64,000 bases of DNA from Rostrohypoxylon terebratum (Eukaryota; Ascomycota; Sordariomycetes; Xylariales; Hypoxylaceae): assembly GCA_022497145.1 (NCBI GenBank), contig MU385865.1, forward strand, positions 476,176 to 540,175, written 5' to 3'. Positions 31,969 through 46,300 of the stretch are shown one piece after another; position 1 is the first letter of the stretch, and every line of letters begins with the position of its first letter. A program made the position numbers and the translations under genes. A model generated the notes under the pieces. The model was not told where the DNA came from and ran no database searches. It worked only from the letters and a program-made list of their open reading frames with translations.

Positions 31969-33006
31969 ATGCCGCAAATATTGCTATTCGGCGCCGGCTC
32001 CCTCGGGATCCCGTACGCGTGGGTGCTATCCAAGGCTGTCGGGCAGGACAATGTTACTGCGGTGTGCCGGTCCAATTACGACGAGGCGTCCCGCAACGGC
32101 TTCACCATCCACTCTAAGCTATGGGGCGATAACCTGCACTTCAAACCCCGCGTCGCAAGGACCATTACCGAAGCCGTAGACAACGTTGCTGGTCAGAGCG
32201 AGGGCGGGAAACCCGTTTTCGATTACGTAGTCATAGCCGCCAAGGCCATTCCCACCAGCCCGTCCACGGCGGAGCTCATCGGCCCTGCGGTCACGAAGGG
32301 GAAGACGGGGATCGTGCTTATACAGAACGGCATCGCGATCGAGGACGAGTACGCCACGAGGTACCCTGACAACCCGATCTTGAGCACTGTTGCGTACTTC
32401 CCGGCGACTCAGGTCAGTCCCGGCGTTATTCAGCATCGGGAGATCGAGACCCTGCATGTGGGCACGTACCCGGCTTCGGCACCTGCTGCGCATAAGGAGT
32501 CCGCGGAGAGGTTCGTGGAGCTGCTTACGAGGGGCGGGGCGACGGGGAAGCTACATGATGATGTGCAGGGGGAGAGGTGGGGGAAGCTGCTCGTTAACGG
32601 GGTTTGGAACCCGACGTGCGCGCTTACGAGGCTAAGGGATAGGCAGTTCATCGACGCAAATAGGGACTTAGAGCTTGGACTGGATGGGAGCGGGAGTGGG
32701 AAGGGGGATGGGTTGGGCTTTGTTAAGGAGGTTATGCTGGAGATTGCGGCTGTGGCACAGGCGTACGGGTACGCGGATGTGAACGAGGAGTTGGTGGATT
32801 TTCAGATTAGTAGAGCCGCCGTCAGGGACCTGCCCGGGGTACAGCCGTCGATGCTGACGGATGTGTTCGAGGGGAGGAGCTTTGAGGTCGATGCTATTGT
32901 GGGAAACGCGGTCAGGTTGGCGAGGAAGAAGGGAGTGCCTACCCCGATGTTGAAGACGATTTACTTACTTGCTAATGGGTTGAACGAGAGTTTTGCGAAG
33001 AAATAG
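31969..33006 (+). CDS. 2-dehydropantoate 2-reductase family protein (PanE/ApbA)
   Basis: I start the protein at MPQILLFGAGSLGIPYAW (345 residues), because the Rossmann fold of this family begins within the first few residues. The GxGxxG loop is GAGSLG. The family features DYVVIAAKAIPTSP, IVLIQNGIAIEDEYATRYPD and ERWGKLLVNGVWNPTCALTR follow, and the C-terminal helical domain has PSMLTDVFEGRSFEVDAIVG. Enzymes of this family reduce ketopantoate with NADPH for pantothenate (coenzyme A) synthesis. Fungi carry several paralogs with unproven substrates, so the precise reaction is uncertain. The gene converges on MRPL12. GC-rich third positions mark much of its middle part. Confidence 0.85.
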   Translation: MPQILLFGAGSLGIPYAWVLSKAVGQDNVTAVCRSNYDEASRNGFTIHSKLWGDNLHFKPRVARTITEAVDNVAGQSEGGKPVFDYVVIAAKAIPTSPSTAELIGPAVTKGKTGIVLIQNGIAIEDEYATRYPDNPILSTVAYFPATQVSPGVIQHREIETLHVGTYPASAPAAHKESAERFVELLTRGGATGKLHDDVQGERWGKLLVNGVWNPTCALTRLRDRQFIDANRDLELGLDGSGSGKGDGLGFVKEVMLEIAAVAQAYGYADVNEELVDFQISRAAVRDLPGVQPSMLTDVFEGRSFEVDAIVGNAVRLARKKGVPTPMLKTIYLLANGLNESFAKK

Positions 33007-33405
33007 ATCAGGATAGATGAGGGTAGAAATGAGGATAGAGTTGGAGATGTCCGATACTTTAAGGTTGGAAAGGTCACACGGCGTGTTACGTGACGTCGAA
33101 TCCTAGACCATTATCCGAGGTGATACGAAAGCCCTAGAGGTGATACAATACAGATTTTATAGGAGACACAGAAGGCGCTGCTTGCTTGAACATTGCTTCC
33201 CCTGTAAATATACCTAGTGAAGGGTATTATTGTAGGAGACCTCACGCTTAAAATTGAAGCATATAAGCTAGACGAGGGCGACTAGAATTCATGAACGACC
33301 CTAGCATTGTCCAGGGTCTTTTGTGTCTTTTGTATTGTTATACAGTATATGTCATATGTATACACATTGGATGATCGTTTACGTTCTCTTTGGAATATAT
33401 GTTGA
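33007..33405. other. Spacer between convergent PanE-like gene and MRPL12
   Basis: Contains the two 3' ends only. No gene or repeat was recognised. Confidence 0.45.
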
Positions 33406-34018
33406 TTATTCCATGACGGCAACAGCTCCTAGCTCTTTCATAGTAGCTACGATCTTCTCGGCCTCTTCTTTTGGTACGGAGTCCTTCATCATCTTGGGCG
33501 CACTCTCCACGAACTTCTTGCTGTCGACCAAACTTAATCCTAGCAAGCCCTTGACCTCCTTGATGACCTTCGCCTTCGCGCCTGCATCGAAAGATTGCAG
33601 CTTCACGCTGAATAGAGTCTTCTCCTGAGCGGCCGGCGCAGGCTCGTCGGCCTCTGCCGCTGCCGCTGCGGGGGCGGCGGGGGCAGCCGCGAAACCTCCA
33701 ACAGGTAGATCTGGAATGTTGAGTCGCGACTATTAATCATTATTAGTATATTGAGTCCTTAGCTCAAGCGACTCAATTGAGAATAGCAGTACCAACCTTT
33801 AAGCTGGAAACCAAGTCGGCGGTCTCAAGAAGAGTCAATTGGCTGATCTGGTCAACGATACCGGCGATCTTAGGGCTCGTAGGCGCTGCTGTTGTCTCGT
33901 GCCGTCGCTGTATCGTGGGGGTTGAGGTCTGGATAAAGGAAGAGGAGGCTCGTAACGAAGTACTAGGGCGAATCGATCGCGTGCAGCTTCGAGCCGCGTA
34001 TCTGCATGGTGCCGACAT
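33406..34018 (-). CDS. MRPL12: Mitochondrial ribosomal protein L7/L12
   Basis: Two exons (34018-33797 and 33729-33406) give 181 residues. The donor is GTTGGT. The N-terminus (MSAPCRYAARSCTRSIRPST) is a mitochondrial presequence. The dimerisation part reads KIAGIVDQISQLTLLETADL, an Ala/Pro-rich hinge follows (AAAPAAPAAAAAEADEP), and the C-terminal L7/L12 domain has FSVKLQSFDAGAKAKVIKEV and SLVDSKKFVESAPKMMKD. L7/L12 forms the stalk that recruits translation factors to the large mitochondrial subunit. An in-frame ATG at 34111 would give a longer, less presequence-like start. The gene is head to head with midasin. Confidence 0.92.
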
Positions 34019-34381
34019 CGTTAACGACTCCCTTGGTGGACCGGATGACGAAATTAACTCTCTTATAGGCGGTACAGTTCGTGATATCTTTTTGAAGATT
34101 TTCGATTTCACGAATTGTCGAAGCTCGGACCTTCTCTGTCCATTAGCGGGACAGGTGGGTCTGTCTACCCTTGTTTAGGGTCGGCGATAGGCAGCCCCGA
34201 TCCGGATCTTCACCGCCTGCCTAGTAGGTACTTAGTTAAATTTCTAGATGCGGCAGAAAAAAAAGTTACGGCGATCGCTAGCTCTTATCGATTTCACTGG
34301 ACCATTTTGGTGTCAGTTTGAGGAAAAGTGAGTGAAGAATTTCCATATGCTCATCATTATTTTCATAATTTCGCAACAACT
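34019..34381. promoter_or_regulatory. Bidirectional promoter of MRPL12 and MDN1
   Basis: Only 363 bases separate the two divergent start codons, so the genes must share upstream DNA. The role is inferred from this geometry. An in-frame ATG for midasin at 34328 lies inside the interval. Confidence 0.5.
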
Positions 34382-37300
34382 ATGGCGGGGGTCGATGTAA
34401 GTTCGCAGCGAGCGCAGCTACTAAATGATACAAAGCTGCTTGATGAATTACCGCCTGATTTATTGGAGATCATTCGCGGACAGACCCCTGGAGACTTTCT
34501 CGATGCCGTCGCTTCAGCGGCGCTGATTCCTCAGTTTACTGGGTTGATATTCGTCTATTTCGAGAACGTATTCGCCGACATATGCGCAAGATGGCTGTTA
34601 AAACCTCGAACCTTAGGCCAAGAGGATCGAATTATCGCTTCATTCGCGAGAATACTCCCATTTGCACCTCACTTATCTGTTTTCTTAGAACAGTATATAA
34701 GTGAAACTTCACTTATACGTGGTTCTGGTGCTCGTTTACGACCTTTTCAGATCTACTCACTGAATTCCCCCGAGGCGCAACAACTTCATGAGGCGGAATT
34801 GTCACTTGCTTTACTTGCATTCTGGAGACTCCTCAATTTTGACCAGAGGACATTCGGCCAATTAGTTCTACCGTCTAAAATACAAGCTCTATTTAAGCAT
34901 GATCATGTTCTGGTCAGATACCTTGCTATTAGAGTGCTTTGTTGTCAACTTAATGCCTCGGATTATAAATTAGAGGAACTCATAAAAAAACACGTCAATG
35001 AAACCCAACCTTTGGCTGGAGATTTTGACGGAGTTACTATCGACTACACTTTTCTCTCCTTATTCGAACGTCAGCGAGCCGAAGAGTTAGATAAATCTCG
35101 ACTTAGATCGAAGGCTGAATCTGACGATTTTACTGGAAAGCGATTCCCCATCCAAAAACTTACCAAGTCGGTTGCTCAATATAACACCACTATCCTCCCC
35201 CGGCCAAATGGCGAGCCTCGTTCACAGTCCAGTTTGGTCTACACCCGAACTACCTTAAGTAACTTAGATCATCTCGCCCAGAATCTTCAGAAACCAGGCC
35301 CGATACTTCTGCATGGATTGCCCGGATCTGGAAAGACATCGGTTGTGCATGAACTTGCTCGAGAACTTGGTATGGAGTCAAGCCTGGTGACACTACATCT
35401 TAACGAGCAGACCGACGCTAAAATGCTAGTTGGATTATATTCTACCGGTTCCAAACCTGGCTCCTTCTCATGGAGACCCGGCGTTCTTACTACGGCAGTC
35501 CGAGAAGGTCGATGGGTACTGATCGAGGACTTAGATAGGGCCCCAAACGAGGTCATGAGTACTCTGCTGCCACTGGTTGAGCATGGAAAACTGTTGATAC
35601 CTAGCCGCGGAGAGACTGTGGAAGCCCCAAGGAGTTTTCGACTATTCGCGACCGTTCGAACCACTAGAGGGATGAATGGGCATGAGAACCTCCCTAGCTT
35701 ACTAGGTCAGCGGTTTTGGAATTTGTCGAATGTGAAGATTCCTCCACCTTCCGAACTTGAACAGATCATTGTTGGGAGCTATCCTCTACTGAGAAAATAT
35801 ACACCCTCGATCATGTCGGTTTACAGGAGACTTTGCAACCTCTCACCGATGAGTGGTGCTGGACGAAGTACCGTAGAACGATCGATTACACCTAGGGACG
35901 TCTTAAAATGGTGTCGGCGTCTCCAGGAAACTTTGGTGGCCGCGGGCTGCAAGACTGGCGAAGAGCCTATTAGCGAGACTACAAGAGACTGGATGTTCAT
36001 GGATGCCGCCGATTGCTTCTGCGGTAGCCTCCCCAAACCGGATGCGAAGGCCGCTCTTGTTAGTTGTATCGCCGAGGAGATGCATCTATCCCAACAGCTG
36101 ATGGAGCATTATCTCAAAGCCCATGTCCCACAGATTGACGAAGGCCCAAGCAGTCTTAAAATTGGAAGGGTTATGCTAACGAGAAGGAAACACGCGAATA
36201 GAATAGTCAAGTCGAAGAAACCATTCGCTAGCACTAGCCATTCTAGGAGACTACTAGAACAAATTTCAATGGCTGTCAAGCTACATGAACCGGTACTACT
36301 CGTTGGCGAGACCGGTATTGGAAAGACGACTGTTATCCAGCAACTAGCCGAATCCCTTGGCCATAAGCTAGTGGCCGTGAATTTGTCGCAGCAAAGCGAA
36401 GTGGGTGACCTCCTGGGAGGCTTCAAGCCGATAAATGCGCGGAGTTTAGCTGTTCCGTTGAAAGAAGAGTTCGAAGATTTATTTGCATCAACTGGAATTT
36501 CGGCCTCCAAGAACCAGAAGTATATGGAGCAGATTGGAAAATGTACTGCTAAGGGACAATGGACAAGAGTATCTAGGCTTTGGCGAGAAGCACCAAAGAT
36601 GTTCAATAAGATTGTTGGCGACCTTCAAGCTCAAGCTGAAGCCCGCAGTAACGACGACCCCGATGGCGGGCCAGTCACGAAGAGACGCAAAGTTGTCTCG
36701 AGACTGCAATCCCTACTTGACTTAAAACCGCGCTGGGAGGCTTTTTCTAAGAGTCTGGATCAATTTGACGTACAAATAGCAGGTGGGTCGGGAGCTTTTG
36801 CCTTCGCATTTGTCGAGGGTAACATCGTGAAGGCTGCGAGAAATGGTGATTGGGTGTTACTAGATGAAATCAATTTGGCTTCACCCGATACTCTGGAAAG
36901 CATAGCGGATTTACTTTCATCTGGTCCAAATGATGAGCCATCAATCCTCCTGTCGGAGACTGGCGACATCGAACGTGTGAAAGCCCATCCCGATTTTCGC
37001 ATATTCGGGGCCATGAATCCAGCCACAGATATCGGCAAACGAGATCTTCCACTTGGTCTCAGATCGCGTTTCACGGAGTTCTATGTCAGCAGTCCGGACA
37101 AAGATCTCAAGGATCTTCTTACTATCATCAAGGCTTATCTGAGTGGGAAAAGCGCCAAGGACGAGCAAGCTGCGGATGATATTGCGAGGCTTTATTTAAA
37201 CACCAAAACGAGAGCGGAGGAGAAACGCTTAGTTGATGGAGCGAACGAAGTGCCGCATTTCAACTTGCGAACATTAACTCGTGTTTTGAGCTACGTCAAT

Positions 37301-40300
37301 GACGTTTCTCCATTTTATGGTCTCCGGCGAGCTCTGTATGAAGGCTTTTCCATGGGCTTCTTGACACTATTGGACAGAGCATCCGAAGAGACTCTTGTTC
37401 CATTAATCCACCATCATCTACTTGACAAGCAGGGCGGTGCTAAATCATTACTTTCGCAGCCGCCAAGACATCCCAATGATGGAAAACAATACGTCAAGTT
37501 CGTGAACAAGAATAAGGACCGCCAATACTGGCTGCTCCAGGGCGACGAAGCTCCTATTGAACGAACCGACTATATTATTACACCTTATATCGAGCGTAAT
37601 CTCCTAAACCTTGTTAGAGCTACATCGACACGGCGTTTCCCCATTCTTATTCAAGGTCCTACGTCGGCAGGAAAAACAAGTGTGATCGAGTATCTGGCAA
37701 ACTTCAGTGGCAACAAGTTTGTGCGCATAAATAATCACGAGCATACCGACTTGCAGGAATATCTCGGAACCTATGTCTCTGATGCTGATGGCAAGTTGCG
37801 TTTTCAGGAGGGTCTGTTAGTGCAAGCTCTTCGACAAGGACATTGGATCGTGCTTGATGAGCTTAATCTTGCGCCAACAGACGTTCTAGAAGCGCTCAAC
37901 CGTCTTCTCGATGATAATCGCGAATTGCTTATTCCAGAGACCCAGGAGGTGGTGCGTCCCCACGAAAATTTCATGTTGTTCGCAACTCAAAATCCACCTG
38001 GTTTGTATGGAGGTAGAAAAGTACTTTCACGTGCTTTTCGCAACAGATTCCTCGAGCTTCACTTCGACGATATTCCAGAAGAAGAACTCGAGACGATTTT
38101 GCAGAAACGAAGCCTGTACACCGCTCCTTCAGATTGCAAGAGGATCGTTAATGTATACAAAGAACTTTCAAGGTTACGACAGACCAGCCGACTATTCGAA
38201 AACAAAGACAGTTTTGCGACACTGAGAGACCTTTTTAGGTGGGCTCTGAGAGGAGCCGAAACTCGGGAGGAAATCGCTGCCAATGGATTTATGCTTCTTG
38301 CCGAACGTGTTCGGAATGAGGAAGAGAGATTGGCTGTCAAGGAAGTGATCGAGACAGTATTCAAGGTCAAGATCGACCAATCTCAACTCTACGATATCCA
38401 TAATTCGCCATATCTTCGAACACAACCGCCCAACAACGGTCAGGGTGTAGTATGGACCCATGCTATGCGCCGCCTATATGTTCTTGTCGCAAGTGCGCTT
38501 CGTCACAATGAGCCAGTACTTCTTGTCGGAGAGACCGGCTGTGGCAAAACAACTGTCTGCCAAATTCTTGCTGAGTCCCTTGGCAAGGAACTTCATATCG
38601 TCAATGCTCACCAAAATACCGAAACGGGCGACCTGATTGGATCCCAACGACCAATTAGGAACCGAGGTGCTATTGCGGATGTATTAACCCAAGACCTAAT
38701 CAATGTTCTGCAACAACTGGGACAAAGTGCAGAGAGTGATTTAGAACTCCTGTTACAGAAATATCATGCCTTGGATCAATCAGCTCGGTCCAATATACCT
38801 GTTGATCTACAGCAGAGAATTTCCGACAACGAAGTCAAGAGTAAAGCTCTCTTTGAATGGGCAGACGGAAGCTTGGTCCACGCTATGCGAGATGGCCAAT
38901 TCTTTCTTCTCGATGAAATATCGCTAGCAGATGATTCCGTGTTAGAGAGGCTGAACTCCGTTCTTGAGCCTCAGCGCTCCTTACTGCTTGCAGAAAAGGG
39001 TATCGATGACTCGTTCGTTAAGGCTTCTGACGGCTTCCAGTTTCTAGCGACTATGAACCCTGGCGGTGATTTTGGCAAGAAAGAACTTTCGCCAGCACTG
39101 CGAAATCGATTTACCGAAATATGGGTGCCAGCTTTGTCGGAAAATGAAGATGTACTCCAAATCGTTTCTTCTAAACTGAAGCCCGAGCTTCAATCTTGCG
39201 CCAAGGTTATTGTCGAGTTCTCTTATTGGTTTGGGCAGAACTTCCGCTCTACAGCTTCGACTGCCTTCTCAATTAGAGATATCTTGGTCTGGGTTAAATT
39301 CGTCAATGAGAGTTCTGGCCGAGATGTGGCATCTTCAGTGATCCATGGCGCAGCAACTGTATTCATCGACACTCTTGGCGCAAACCCCTCTGCGTTGATC
39401 GCGATTGACCCTAAGAGCATGGACAGTCAGCGACAAAAGTGTTTAGATAAGCTGAGCGAGCTGCTTGGGTGTGACGCGACAATGGTTTATCGAGCGCCAC
39501 TGGAATTGATTGTTCAAGTGAATGAACTGCAGATTGGTGGCTTTTCAATTGAACGAATTGCCAACCAGAACTTTGAGACAGGGTTCGCTTTACATGCACC
39601 TACTACCAAGCTCAATGCAATGAGAATCATCCGTGCGCTACAGGTCCAAAAACCCATTCTGTTAGAAGGTAGCCCAGGTGTAGGGAAAACCACACTCGTT
39701 AGCGCACTTGCGCGAGCATGTGGTCGACCGTTGACACGAATCAACCTTTCTGATCAAACTGATCTTATGGATCTTTTTGGAACAGATGTACCTGTCGAGG
39801 GAGCTGAAGCTGGTCACTTCGCATGGCGAGACGCACCATTTCTCCGTGCGATGCAAAATGGAGAATGGGTACTCCTAGATGAGATGAATCTAGCATCGCA
39901 ATCCGTACTAGAAGGGTTGAATGCATGCCTTGATCATCGAGGGGAAGTCTATGTTTCCGAACTTGATCAAGTCTTCAAGAGACATCCAGACTTTCGCCTC
40001 TTCGCGGCGCAGAACCCACACCATCAAGGCGGAGGACGAAAAGGGTTACCTAGCTCATTTGTTAACCGCTTTATCGTCGTATACGCTGATGTGTTTAGCG
40101 AAGAGGATCTCTTGTTGATTGCCCAGCACAACTTTCCTGCCATTCCCGCAGAGACCGTCCGACGGATGATAAACTTCATTTCTAATATTGAGACGCGCAT
40201 CCTAGTTGAAAAAGCTTTTGGATCTCAAGGAAGTCCATGGGAATTCAATCTTCGTGACACCCTGCGTTGGCTTCATCTCCTTACATCCCCTGACCCATTA

Positions 40301-43300
40301 CTTGGTACCGGTAAGGTCGACGATTTCCTCAACATAGCAATTCAACAACGTTTCCGAACGGAGAGGGATCGACTTGAAGTAGATAAGCTTTTCGTTGAAG
40401 CATTCGAAAAGCCGTCGAAAGGCCACCAGTTATATCATAACATGTGTTCTTTTTCACTCCAGGTTGGGCTTGCGTTAGTCGAGCGGAATATGCTCGTCCA
40501 ACCTTCACGATTTCCTAGCATGGATATTGTCCCTCGGCTTATGGAGATAGAATCCGTCTTGATCTGCATCAAGCAGAATATCCCATGCATCCTCGTAGGG
40601 CCGTCTGGAAGTGGAAAGTCGATGCTGTTACAGCATGTTGCTGCATCGGCTGGTAAATCACTTGTCACATTTCCTATGAATGCTGACATTGACGCAATGG
40701 ATCTTGTTGGGGGCTTCGAACAATCAGACCCTATGCGCGATATCAATGCTTCTTTAAGTGAGCTGAAAGAAGCTCTACAGCTATCGACTCTGGGCACCTT
40801 AGTTGAAGGTGTTCCAGGTTCCGCAGTTGATTTGCTGAATTTCCTTACCTCTATGACAGACCAGATGGATGAACGTCAAGACCTGTTAGATCACATTGAG
40901 AATCTGCAGAGTCAAATTCCGGCGGACACAGAATTGGCGACTATGCTTTCTAATGCGAGTACGCTTCTCCGGAAAAGTAGCGGTATTTCAAATCCAAGGT
41001 TTGAGTGGTTGGATGGGATCATTGTTAAAGCTCTCCAGAAAGGACATTGGCTGGTCCTCGATAACGCAAATCTTTGCAGCGCTTCCGTTCTCGACAGGTT
41101 GAACTCCCTACTTGAACCAGACGGTTACTTGATTATCAATGAGCATTGCGGGCCGAATGGTGAACCTCGAGTTATCAAGCCACATCCCGATTTTAGGGTG
41201 TTCTTGACTGTGGACCCTCGCTATGGTGAACTCTCACGAGCAATGAGGAACCGCGCAGTTGAAATCTACATCGAGCCATACAATCCAGCCCGGGCAACTT
41301 GGCGAAGTCGAGTAGCTGAGGTAGAGTCAAGTTTGAAGAGATATGAAGGACTTTTTTCGGCGTTGTCTGTTGATGCTAGCCAAGGGACAATCCTGCGATC
41401 TGTAGCTCTGGACTGTCTATCTTTCGACGATCTTCCTTTGCTTCAAAGGTTCATTGAAAATTTCCATGTCCAGCAAGTTGACTATTCGTACATCGAATCA
41501 CCTGTCATGGATGGTATACAAAATGCGCTTCGCTATTTAAATGCATCTCTGTCAACCATATCTCTCGGTCTTGATAGTATGCAGGTAAGTTCTCTTCTGG
41601 TTGGAACCCTTCGATTCAATTGGCTAATAAGATGATTCCTTAGCCAATACATCCCCTTCAAAATTCAGCAATAGTCCCGTTACTTCAAGAACAATCTTCT
41701 CAACTTCCGTACTGGTTGGCAGCTTGTTTTGAGATATATGTAGATATCATCGGAGCATGGAACCGAATAAAGCGCGAAGAGGCACACGGGTTTGGTAGAC
41801 AGGTATCGCAGTTGAATCGGTTTCAACGTTCACTCGTTTCCGGTGGCGTTGCTGCAGTGTCGAAAGATTCCACTGTCGGGGCTGCAAAGTTTGCGACAGG
41901 CGTTCTCCAAGAAATGGATTCATTTTTGCGCCCCCTTTTCTCAAACCCTGACTCTTGGCAAGTAAGTGTCAATCAACTCAAATTTCCATCGCGCAAGCAC
42001 TAATAAATCTAGGAACTAAAATACTTCTGTCGAAATATTCTCCATCATTGGAAGAGGACGATCACGTACCTCACTACCTCTCGGTTTGACGAAGCGTCTT
42101 TCCAAGCTCATTTGAGCCTCTTATCGAACGAGTTGTCTAGTTACCTATCTAGCCATACAAGTGGTGGCCCGGAAAATATATTGGCATCACGCATTCTCAA
42201 AGGGTTAGACGAATGCTTTATTTCCGGGTTCAAGTTATCAACCGGATTGAGCATGGAAATTCTTTGGAAGGTCTTGAGGCCGATCCCGATAGGAAACAAG
42301 TCTCTCCTAGACAATGTCTGTCGCATGGAACAGCTAGCTTCCCAGTTTGACACGATAAAGTGGCAGTCGAAGGCCAAACCACACGATCTTGCCAAGACGA
42401 TAGACTCATTCATCAAAGTATATCGACTCGTTCGGTTAGGCGGACTTAACGTAGAAGATCTCTTGCAGTCATTAAACCTCGAAATCGGCCAGCTACTTAG
42501 CATACTAACGGACAATGACGCCCCGGCCCTCCCATTCATGGCTGCCGAATTTGAAGCCATGAGACAGATAGTTATGCTTGATTGCATGTCACGGCGTATC
42601 GATTTCCCGGAATCGTCCAACGAGGTGACTCTGCTATCTACTATTCCACTCGTCACTCAGATGCGTATCAATGGCGCCTCTGATACATCGAGGCTTTTAC
42701 TATCGATGGAGGGTTTGTCTAAAAACGATAGCCAACGACAAGATTGGGACGAAAATCTCTCCGCAAAGATTATATCGCAGCTAGGAGCCATAGAGTCTAC
42801 GAGCCTCAGTTCTTTAGCATCGCTTGAGGCGGAATTACCAATCCTGGCAAAGCAAGTCTGCGCGAATACGGAGACGATCGTAGCCGATAGACTTGATAAG
42901 CTTACTCGAGTACTTTGGCAACTCATGATAGACGTGACGAGCGTCTATAAGCCATCTTTGGCTGCGAGATTTGATTCGCCGTGGGATGCGCACATCTTAC
43001 AATTTGACCCTTGCGATTTATCAGATGAAATTTACACGTTTTTACAGGCAGAGATGATACCAACTGAATCTGAAATTGATGGTGATCATTTCATTCCGGC
43101 CTTCGGATACTTGATCAGGTCTGCAAAGTGTACTAATCGCCGCGCTTTCCTTGCAGCTTCCTGGGTTCATTTCTCGCAAGCCTTGATTAAGATCTTCGTT
43201 CCTGACAAAGCATATGATCCTCAGTTACGACCCCAACTCGAATTAGAAAGTTACAGAGAGCTCTTACAAAGTCTGCAAGAAAGACTGGAATCATTACGGC

Positions 43301-46300
43301 AATTTGAGAAATTCAGCACGGGCCAGTCTACAAGTCTCCGATGCGAATTGGTAGAGGAAGAGATCGCAGCTTTGGGGCCTCCCCCTAGCGCCGTCGAAAC
43401 TGTGTATCGCCCGGAGGATTCAGAGCTTCCGAAAATCCAAGCAGAGTTCAAGGGTTTGTTGAATGCTGTCCTTGGTCTGGATATCATACCACTCTTACGT
43501 CAACATTGTTCGGGCTCGGAAGTGGCCACGCAACAATTACATGTCATCCGCGAGAATGTGTCGAGGATTGGGTTCCGCTTGAGCCAGAAGTATCGCGCAT
43601 ATGAAGATATTGTCTTACCAGTCGTCAACATTATTCGTTGCCTGGAACTCGGATTGTACCTAGGACTGGAGGCTGGGTCTCAAGGCTCAGGTCACGATTC
43701 CACGCCGGGAACACTGGTTGGCCTAGCACCCTTCCTCGGCGGGAAATTAGAGGTCTCTTCAATCCCGTCAATTGCTTCTGATAGCTTTGAGTTCATCGAA
43801 TATGCTAGCATGATTACAGCCGTGGAGGGCCCTTGTGGGCTGGAAACGATCAAGCAAAGCACATTTCAAGCAGTTCATTCTTTGTATGATCAATGGGCGC
43901 AAAAGCTCGAAGCAGACAAGAAAGCCGAAGAATCGAAGCAAAGTTGGTACCGCTATCGAGGTGGGCTGACAGAGGAAGAGGCTGCAGAGCAAGAAGCATT
44001 TGATGAGTTATTCCCAAGTTTCGAGGAGGGTGACGAACGTCATCAGATGCCGAAACCGAAGATCAGCGACGCTCGAGCGTTGGCTATCAAATTGGCAAGG
44101 GTGCATCGAGACATTTTCCTCACACCGCGAGACGCACCTGAGAGCATCACGGACCTTAGCAAGCTCTTTGCTGCGAAAGCGTCAGCTAACATCGACCATA
44201 TTATCCAGGATAAGCATTTGCTTCCGGCGGCAATCTTAGTTCTAGATGAGAAGCTACAAGAAATAAGTTGTGACACTTGTTCGGCCGACTATAACTTCTA
44301 TACGGATCGTAATCTTCCCGAGGCGCGAAAATTAGTTACGCTGGTTAATGAAATCCGCAGAAGCTTTCGTCAACTTCAGAGAGTTGATGAAATTGGTCAT
44401 CTGCAGCCACTGACTGATGTGGTGGCGTCGTGTGACAAAGTCCTCCAACTTGGACACTCTGACCCACTCGCTGCATTAATATCTAAGGTCGAGCAGCTGC
44501 ACGCTTTTGTGTATGAATGGCAATTTGGGGGCTGGGCAAGCAAAACTTATGGCGTTTTACCGCTATACAACCAACTAACAGAGTTACTTGTTAATTGGCG
44601 ACGCCTTGAGCTTTCCACATGGGGCAAGTTATTTGACATGGAGGTCAAGAAGAGCGAGGAGGATGCTAGTTCCTGGTGGTTTATTGCTTACCAGGCTATC
44701 ATCGCCGTGCCATTAACTCTCGCTCAAGCTGGTGAAGACCTTGCACAGCATGCTGCCGGCCTTCTAAGAGAGTTAGAAAACTATTTCTTCTCGGCAGCCA
44801 TTGGTCAATTTGCTAGCCGGCTCGGTCTTCTAAAGCAACTCCACAAACAACTCCAGTTACTTGCGACAGACTACCCCTCGATGTCTGTGATCCGAGATGG
44901 CCTCCAAAATTTCATAACCTTTTATTCTAGGTATGCAAAGACCGTCGATGACAAAATACGCGCTGGAAGAGCTCCACTTGAAAAGCAGATGAAGGATGTT
45001 CTTCTCTTGGCAAGTTGGAAAGATACGAACATTGCTGCATTGCGAGAAAGCGCCCGAAAGTCGCATCAAAAGCTTTTCAGAATTGTACGAAAATTCAGAG
45101 AAGTCCTTAGTCAACCTATGAAGCCCATCATCGAAGGTGGCTTACCGGACGAAGTTCTTGGCGGAAATGGACCCCCGGAAGTTCAACCAAAGGCCGTCTA
45201 CATTGACCAGCATGCGATTGACCTGTGCTCCCGAAGCGTTGCTAGCTGGAATGATGACTACCGGAGGCTAGCGAATGTTCGGAGAACGACTGAGATTATG
45301 AGTAGACTGGGTCGTATTTCGGAGACTTCTCTAGATGCTAGTGGAGCTATCGATGATTTCCTCTCTAACTTGGAGTCATCAGCGCTCGAGCTCCGCAAAG
45401 AAACACCTAGCGTTCTCAACGATGAGAACAAGGCCCTAGTAAAGCATTTAAAATCTCGTAAGCGAAAATTGTTTGCAGAGACTCTCAAGGAAGCTAGGCA
45501 AATGGGGATCCAATACAATCTCGGAACTGATGTCCTATCTCGACAAAATTCACTCTCTACAATTCTTGCCTCCTCTGAGGCGCTGAATTCGGAATCGTTC
45601 GGAGGGCTTGAGGGTATAGACTATCACTTCCACAAAGTACTTGATCTCGCACCCAAAGTCCGAGCTGCTTCCCAGGACCACTCAGATGACTTGACTATTG
45701 CGGAAGTTGATAGGAGCATCGGATTGCTTGAGGGGTTGATACACATCACCCTAGACCAAAGGCATAATCTAGCGACAGCAATTAACGCCTACAGCGCATT
45801 GTCGACTCGCTCGATTCACATCAACTCTGTTAACAATCTTAGAGGTGGTGACAAAGTCAAGACTAAGACGCTCTCAGGAAATCACGAGAGAGCTTCCATC
45901 TGGCTGGTACAAATCATCAAAGTCGGTATACATCTCGTTGGATTGCATAGTAAACTTGGGAACATCGACAACAATGACGCTCTTCAATGGCTTAACACCT
46001 GGTTGGAAAGAATGCATAGTTTCTCTATTCAATGGAGCTCACTGCCGAGTTTACCAAAATGGCTTACTTCGCATGAAAAGTTACAACTGCAAGCTTCTGT
46101 CAAGTCGTCATTCGACGAATTCCAGGCTGATCTGAATGAAGCGTCTCAAAAATGGCCATCATTAGCATTCCTGATTGAACAAATTCGGCATTGGACAATC
46201 ATCGATGAACAGTTCATGTCTACGTCTCATCTCACTAATGTACAAGTCGACACCATGTTTAACGCCGCAAAAGATCTTTGCGATAGTATCCTTGTTACCA

